From: a bacterium
GTDB taxonomy: Bacteria > Hydrogenedentota > Hydrogenedentia > Hydrogenedentiales > SLHB01
NCBI GenBank assembly: GCA_024231375.1
Contig: JAAEQP010000499.1
Coordinates: 1-19,847, forward strand
Length of the DNA: 19,847 nt
Direction: 5' to 3'
Shown: in pieces, positions 16,670-19,847 of the stretch
How the letters are laid out: each line of letters begins with the position of its first letter
How positions within the stretch are numbered: position 1 is the first letter of the stretch
The notes under the pieces: model-generated
Seen by the model: the letters and a program-made list of their open reading frames with translations, nothing else
Databases searched by the model: none
What the model was told of the DNA's origin: nothing
Program-made: the position numbers and the translations under genes

Positions 16670-17671
16670 TCACTCCGGCAATGGCAGAACCCGGGCGAAG
16701 AAGTTGTCGAAGTAGAAGCAGCAATGATCGTTCACGGGCTGGGCCAGATCCATGGTATGGGGCCAGCCTTCCAACCGGCCGTAGACCACGGGGACGCCCA
16801 GTTCCTTCAGTTTCTCTACCAATCCGTCCGACTGCTCGACGGGCACGGTCTGGTCCACGCTGCCGTGCAGCACGAGCGTGGGCGGCGCGTTCTTCGTCAC
16901 GTACGTGATCGGCGACGCCTTGGCGTAGAGTTCGGGATCTTCATCGAACATCCTCCCGAGAAACTTGTGGACCACGGCCTCTTTGCGCGCGCGTTCCCAG
17001 GTAAGGTCGGTTGGCCCGTAAAGGTTGACCACCGCCTGGACCCGGCTGCTCACGCCTGCGTGGCCGCCCGTACCTTCGAGGTCGGGCTCGTCCGGCGCGT
17101 AGCCCACCATCATTGAAAGATAGCCGCCCGCCGACCCGCCGATCACCGCAATCTTCTCCGGATCAATGTTGTACTTGGCCGCATTGGCCCGCAGGAAACG
17201 CACCGCGCATTTGGCATCCTCAACCGCTGCCGGGAACCGGGCCTCCTGGGAGAATCGATAGGCCATGGTGGCCGTGGCGTACCCCTTTTCGGCGAACCGG
17301 ACGTTGTAGTAGCGGTAGTCCTGCTTGTTGCCCGAGGTCCACCCGCCGCCGTGAATGAAGATCAGAACCGGCACAGGCTTGGAAGCGCTCTCCGGAAGGT
17401 ACAAGTCCAACGGCAGAACACGGTCGCCGACACGGCCATATTCAACGTCAAGCAGTTCTTTCACACCCTCTGGCACGGTGTCCTGTGCGACAACAATCGG
17501 CACCTTGCCGCTCATGACGGCCGCCATCGCTTCTTCAAACGTGGCATACCCTTCGGGTGGTGTCGGCGGCTCGGGAAATGACGCCAGCGGGTCCGGTTTG
17601 CCGCAGCCCACGACGCCAATGACACACGCAATCAGAAGTACCGGTACCCATCGGCCGACTCTGGATCTCAT
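16670..17671 (-). CDS. Lipoprotein alpha/beta hydrolase (first tandem copy)
   Basis: A 333-residue predicted lipoprotein with the lipobox V-V-G-C, cysteine at 23, followed by a proline-rich linker. It has an alpha/beta hydrolase fold of the BD-FAE/carboxylesterase type, with H-G-G-G-W at 107-111, nucleophile S180 in G-G-S-A-G-G, D273 in G-S-V-D-Q-T-V-P and H305 in G-W-P-H-T-M-D. It is clearly paralogous to the downstream hydrolase: S180 falls at the same position and long blocks are shared, such as F-P-A-A-V-E-D-A-K-C-A-V-R and Y-G-P-T-D-L-T. This is a recent-looking tandem duplication. The ATG at 17671 is chosen over one nine codons upstream because GGGGGG lies about 9 nt before it and the signal peptide then starts normally. 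It is the first gene of the minus-strand operon. Substrate unknown; ester hydrolysis is inferred from the fold. Confidence 0.88.
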   Translation of the reverse strand: MRSRVGRWVPVLLIACVIGVVGCGKPDPLASFPEPPTPPEGYATFEEAMAAVMSGKVPIVVAQDTVPEGVKELLDVEYGRVGDRVLPLDLYLPESASKPVPVLIFIHGGGWTSGNKQDYRYYNVRFAEKGYATATMAYRFSQEARFPAAVEDAKCAVRFLRANAAKYNIDPEKIAVIGGSAGGYLSMMVGYAPDEPDLEGTGGHAGVSSRVQAVVNLYGPTDLTWERARKEAVVHKFLGRMFDEDPELYAKASPITYVTKNAPPTLVLHGSVDQTVPVEQSDGLVEKLKELGVPVVYGRLEGWPHTMDLAQPVNDHCCFYFDNFFARVLPLPE

Positions 17672-17740
17672 CCGTACACCCCCCAGGTTGTTGCGCATCG
17701 GACCCGAACAACCAGCGGGTTCGCGTGGTCTCGGCTCTTC

Positions 17741-17755
17741 AATGCGTGACGCATT
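17741..17755. promoter_or_regulatory. 15-bp perfect palindrome, candidate operator
   Basis: AATGCGT-G-ACGCATT is a perfect inverted repeat with 7-bp arms around one base. It lies 22 bp upstream of the -10 box of the small cysteine-rich gene, abutting or overlapping its -35 region, and inside the divergent region. Such a site could control one or both directions. No regulator gene is visible nearby. Confidence 0.45.
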
Positions 17756-17777
17756 TCATTTCCACCCCATCCTACCG

Positions 17778-17783
17778 TATAAT
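17778..17783 (+). promoter_or_regulatory. Consensus -10 box (TATAAT) of the DUF6485-like gene
   Basis: A perfect TATAAT hexamer. The best-placed -35 (TTCATT, 17755-17760, 17-bp spacer) matches only 3 of 6 and touches the palindrome, consistent with a promoter that depends on or is blocked by a bound regulator. The leader to the ATG at 17839 would be about 50 nt. Confidence 0.55.
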
Positions 17784-17838
17784 CGACAGGAAACTCACAC
17801 AGGCTATCATGCTGTTGGCCGTTTACAAGGAGAACACC

Positions 17839-18042
17839 ATGGCGCAAGCGTGCACCAACAAACAACGGAACATGGACGTCTGCAACTGCTCGTACCCCGG
17901 CTGTTCGAACAAGGGCGTCTGCTGCGACTGTCTGCAGAACCATTTGCGCAACAAGCAGTTGCCCGCATGCTGTTTCCCGGACGAAGTCGAAAAGACCTAC
18001 GACCGTTCTTTCGAGGCCTTTGCCAAGGCCTGGGATCTGTAG
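17839..18042 (+). CDS. Small cysteine-rich protein, DUF6485-like
   Basis: A 67-residue cytoplasmic protein with nine cysteines at 5, 15, 17, 22, 28, 29, 31, 44 and 45. The pattern C-N-C-x-Y-x-x-C-x-x-K-G-x-C-C-x-C-L, then H-x-R-N, L-P-A-C and E-K-T-Y-D-R-S matches, from memory, the small DUF6485 family found in many anaerobic bacteria. The cysteine and histidine clustering suggests a metal site (zinc or Fe-S), but function is not known. The ATG at 17839 has the Shine-Dalgarno AAGGAG at 17827-17832, 6 nt away. The frame is open upstream to 17725, but the -10 box lies within that stretch. It is a single-gene transcript with its own promoter and a strong terminator. Confidence 0.88.
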   Translation: MAQACTNKQRNMDVCNCSYPGCSNKGVCCDCLQNHLRNKQLPACCFPDEVEKTYDRSFEAFAKAWDL

Positions 18043-18054
18043 TTCCGAAGTACA

Positions 18055-18097
18055 ACGGCCCCGCGAGCAACACAACGACCGCCGCGGGGCCGTTTCT
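18055..18097. terminator. Strong hairpin terminator, probably bidirectional
   Basis: ACGGCCCCGCG at 18055-18065 pairs perfectly with CGCGGGGCCGT at 18083-18093, an 11-bp GC-rich stem with a 17-nt loop. It is followed by T-T-T-C-T. It begins 12 bp after the cysteine-rich gene and 18 bp downstream (on the minus strand) of the sialidase-like gene, so it can end both convergent transcripts. The U-run is short on both sides. Confidence 0.8.
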
Positions 18098-18111
18098 GTC
18101 TCCACACGTCT

Positions 18112-19278
18112 CTATTCCACAGTCAGAATCCCGTGGCGGATGCAGTTGCCCGCCGCGCTCTTATGCGTGTAGGTCATATGCACACGACCGTCCCGGGCCT
18201 GGATCACCGACGGGTAGCCGAAGGAACGCCCCTCCTTGTCCGCCGGTTCGACGTTCTGCCTTACCGGCCATGTGCGGCCCTGGTCCGTGGAGAACGCCGC
18301 CGTGAGGGGATTGCGCTGGAATTCGCTGTCGTTGAAAACCATCAGCCAGCGACCGTCGCGCAACGCAATGGCTTCGATGCTGGCACCGGGGTTCAGCAGG
18401 TCCGTGTCCACCGAAGCCGACCAGGATTCCCCGTCGTCCTGCGACTCGCTCACCTGAATCCGGCCCGGCAGAGCGCCGCTGTCCCGCAGATACGCCACCA
18501 CGTCGCCGTTCTTGCGCTGCACCAGTGACGGCTGGATGGGGCCTAACCCGATGATGGGTTTGCTGGCGCGCCACGTCTCGCCCATGTCGTCCGTGACGGC
18601 CATGAGGCACGCGTTGAATCCGTCCGAGTACAAAGGCAGCAGAATGCGGCCACTCGCAAGTTCCAGCGGATGAATCCGCGTCATCCAGCCCAGTTGCCGC
18701 TTGCGGTCGTCCCGCGCCGCTTCGACCAGCATCCGCGAGTACGGAAGCGCATACTCGGCCCACATGCCTTCCTCGAGTCCCATCTCGTCGAACCTCGCCT
18801 TCATGGTCTCCGCGAACGCTTCGCCCGGCTTCAGGAAGATCGCGTCCTGCCAGTTCCATTGGGGCGGTCCGTCGTCCTGATACACGTCGGCACGGCGGTA
18901 CTTCAGCACCGCGCACTCCCAACGGCCCGCCAGCACCTGAATCCAGAACAGCCACAACCGGTCCTGTTTGTCGATGAACAGCACGGGATTGCAGTCCGGA
19001 AACCCCGGTGAATCGGCCATGACGAACACGGGGCTCCATTCCGACGCGCCTTTGCGCAATCGCGCGCCTTGAACCAGTACATCGGTCGCCGTGCGTTCGC
19101 CCGAACCGTGGAACCAGCATGCCAACAGGTCCCCGTTCGGGCATTCCACGATGCTGCTGCCGTGGACATGTTTGCCCTGCGGCGCGAAGATCGCGTTCGC
19201 CTCGAACGCCGCGGGCCCGCCACCGGCCCCCACGCCGCAAATCACCGCCGCGACTACGCCCAACCATTCACCTGTCAT
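18112..19278 (-). CDS. Sialidase-like (BNR/Asp-box) exported protein
   Basis: A 388-residue protein with an N-terminal hydrophobic signal (about 5-22). It is a six-bladed-propeller sialidase-type protein of the BNR_2 group. Three Asp boxes (S/T-x-D-x-G-x-T/S-W) are at 229-236, 279-286 and 330-337. Strand motifs such as G-S-S-I-V-E-C-P-N-G-D at 40-50, Q-P-S-L-V-Q-R-K-N-G-D at 249-259 and Y-P-S-V-I-Q-A-R-D-G at 355-364 are typical of the family. The expected role is hydrolysis or binding of sialic acids or other glycans outside the cytoplasm, but this group includes proteins not shown to be sialidases, and I cannot confirm the arginine triad. A very strong Shine-Dalgarno AAAGGAGG ends 8 nt before the ATG. 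It follows the partial gene at the edge by 42 bp. Confidence 0.85.
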   Translation of the reverse strand: MTGEWLGVVAAVICGVGAGGGPAAFEANAIFAPQGKHVHGSSIVECPNGDLLACWFHGSGERTATDVLVQGARLRKGASEWSPVFVMADSPGFPDCNPVLFIDKQDRLWLFWIQVLAGRWECAVLKYRRADVYQDDGPPQWNWQDAIFLKPGEAFAETMKARFDEMGLEEGMWAEYALPYSRMLVEAARDDRKRQLGWMTRIHPLELASGRILLPLYSDGFNACLMAVTDDMGETWRASKPIIGLGPIQPSLVQRKNGDVVAYLRDSGALPGRIQVSESQDDGESWSASVDTDLLNPGASIEAIALRDGRWLMVFNDSEFQRNPLTAAFSTDQGRTWPVRQNVEPADKEGRSFGYPSVIQARDGRVHMTYTHKSAAGNCIRHGILTVE

Positions 19279-19286
19279 GATTCGAT

Positions 19287-19294
19287 CCTCCTTT
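19287..19294 (-). promoter_or_regulatory. Very strong ribosome binding site of the sialidase-like gene
   Basis: AAAGGAGG on the minus strand, 8 nt before the ATG at 19278. It fixes the start and is the best Shine-Dalgarno in the window. Confidence 0.85.
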
Positions 19295-19299
19295 GGTCA

Positions 19300-19316
19300 C
19301 GCGCCCGCGGGACGCG
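19300..19316 (-). repeat. Small GC hairpin between edge gene and sialidase-like gene
   Basis: CGCGCC at 19300-19305 and GGACGCG at 19310-19316 can pair with one bulge and a 4-nt loop, just upstream of the sialidase ribosome binding site. There is no T-run, so it is not a good terminator. It might stabilise or tune the downstream message. Confidence 0.25.
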
Positions 19317-19320
19317 CCCA

Positions 19321-19847
19321 TCACTCAGCCACCGCGACCGATGCTTCTCCGACAAGGCCTGCTACAAGATCGGTGACGCGAATGCGCCATTCGCCGAGAG
19401 CGTCGTTAAGCGCCGGGACGAATGTGTACTCGCGTACGCCGTCCTCCGCCGTCGTGTACCGATGCCATTCAGTCTCCCGCCCCAGCGGGTCGATCGCGTC
19501 AATTTCGATGGGGAGTGTACACGGTAGCACGTTGCCCGATTCACCGCGCACTTCCACCCGAACCACTACGGGATCGCCCACCTTCGCCGCGGCCGGCACC
19601 GTCACAACCACTTCGCCTACCGCCTCCGGCAGTGCGGCCACAAGCATGCCTCGTGCGGCGGGCAAGCGCACATCAAACACCGCGCGACCGTCCTGCTCCT
19701 CGTACTCGACGCGGGTGCGGAGGAGCGTATCGTACAGCGCCGGGCGGCCGTCGATGGCGACACTCGCTTTGGCGGTCTGCGGCACACCCAGCTCGAACCG
19801 GAGCTTCCATTCGCCGAAACGTGTCCCGTAGGTCCGGTCGTCGTTGA
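19321..19847 (-). CDS. C-terminal part of a beta-rich (Ig/sandwich-like) protein, truncated by the window edge
   Basis: The last 174 residues of a gene that runs in from the right edge; the frame is open to the edge with no start needed. The visible part is strongly beta-stranded, with alternating V/x patterns (V-V-V-T-V-P, V-V-V-R-V-E-V). From about residue 70, A-K-V-G-D-P-V-V-V-R-V-E-V begins what looks like an immunoglobulin-like or beta-sandwich domain, and E-W-R-I-R-V-T-D-L-V-A-G occurs near the end. Such tails are found on large secreted glycoside hydrolases and other extracellular proteins, but no catalytic part is visible. The sialidase-like gene starts 42 bp downstream, so the two are likely one operon with related substrates. 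The function cannot be named from this fragment. Confidence 0.75.
   Translation of the reverse strand, partial: NDDRTYGTRFGEWKLRFELGVPQTAKASVAIDGRPALYDTLLRTRVEYEEQDGRAVFDVRLPAARGMLVAALPEAVGEVVVTVPAAAKVGDPVVVRVEVRGESGNVLPCTLPIEIDAIDPLGRETEWHRYTTAEDGVREYTFVPALNDALGEWRIRVTDLVAGLVGEASVAVAE

Larger units (their letters stand above)
17672..17838. other. Divergent intergenic control region
   Basis: This 167-bp region separates the minus-strand hydrolase operon from the plus-strand small cysteine-rich gene. It is visibly richer in A and T than its surroundings. It holds the palindrome at 17741-17755 and the TATAAT at 17778-17783. I could not find a convincing promoter pointing toward the hydrolases. 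Confidence 0.6.

Overview
The window is GC-rich, densely coded bacterial chromosomal DNA with no phage, insertion sequence, tRNA, rRNA or CRISPR array that I can see. Two lipoproteins with clear lipoboxes and several secreted proteins point to a Gram-negative envelope. A sialidase-like BNR protein, paired BD-FAE-like lipoprotein hydrolases, FG-GAP/VCBS-repeat proteins and a DUF342/FapA-like protein are a mix I associate with Planctomycetota/PVC-type bacteria or Candidatus Hydrogenedentota. That placement is inference from gene content, not proof.

Left part, all plus strand (1-8174): the 3' part of a large FtsX-type ABC permease with an unusual extra C-terminal domain; then mtnA (methylthioribose-1-phosphate isomerase) behind a good promoter, followed after 30 bp by a DUF342/FapA-like coiled-coil protein; then cmk (cytidylate kinase) overlapping recJ by ATGA.

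Middle part, plus strand (8279-12874): a four-gene, tightly coupled cassette of ABC ATPase, ABC-2 type permease and two secreted VCBS/FG-GAP repeat proteins. All three junctions are ATGA overlaps. An extended -10 lies so close to the first ATG that the mRNA may be leaderless. This transporter plus two predicted beta-propellers is the most interesting candidate system here; its substrate is unknown.

Right part, minus strand (17671 down to 12886): two tandem, clearly paralogous lipoprotein alpha/beta hydrolases, a 261-aa protein of unknown family, a PanE/ApbA-family reductase, and a membrane-anchored helical-repeat protein. The first four are overlapping or 18 bp apart and converge on the VCBS cassette. 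A 167-bp divergent region carries a TATAAT -10 and a perfect 15-bp palindrome. From it a 67-aa, nine-cysteine DUF6485-like protein is read on the plus strand, ending at a strong hairpin shared with the convergent sialidase-like gene. At the right edge, a partial beta-rich protein precedes that sialidase-like gene on the minus strand, 42 bp apart, probably as one operon.

Read together, the left part is largely housekeeping (methionine salvage, pyrimidine nucleotides, DNA repair). The right part looks like accessory envelope and extracellular functions: hydrolysis of esters or glycans, plus a transporter with surface-protein partners.
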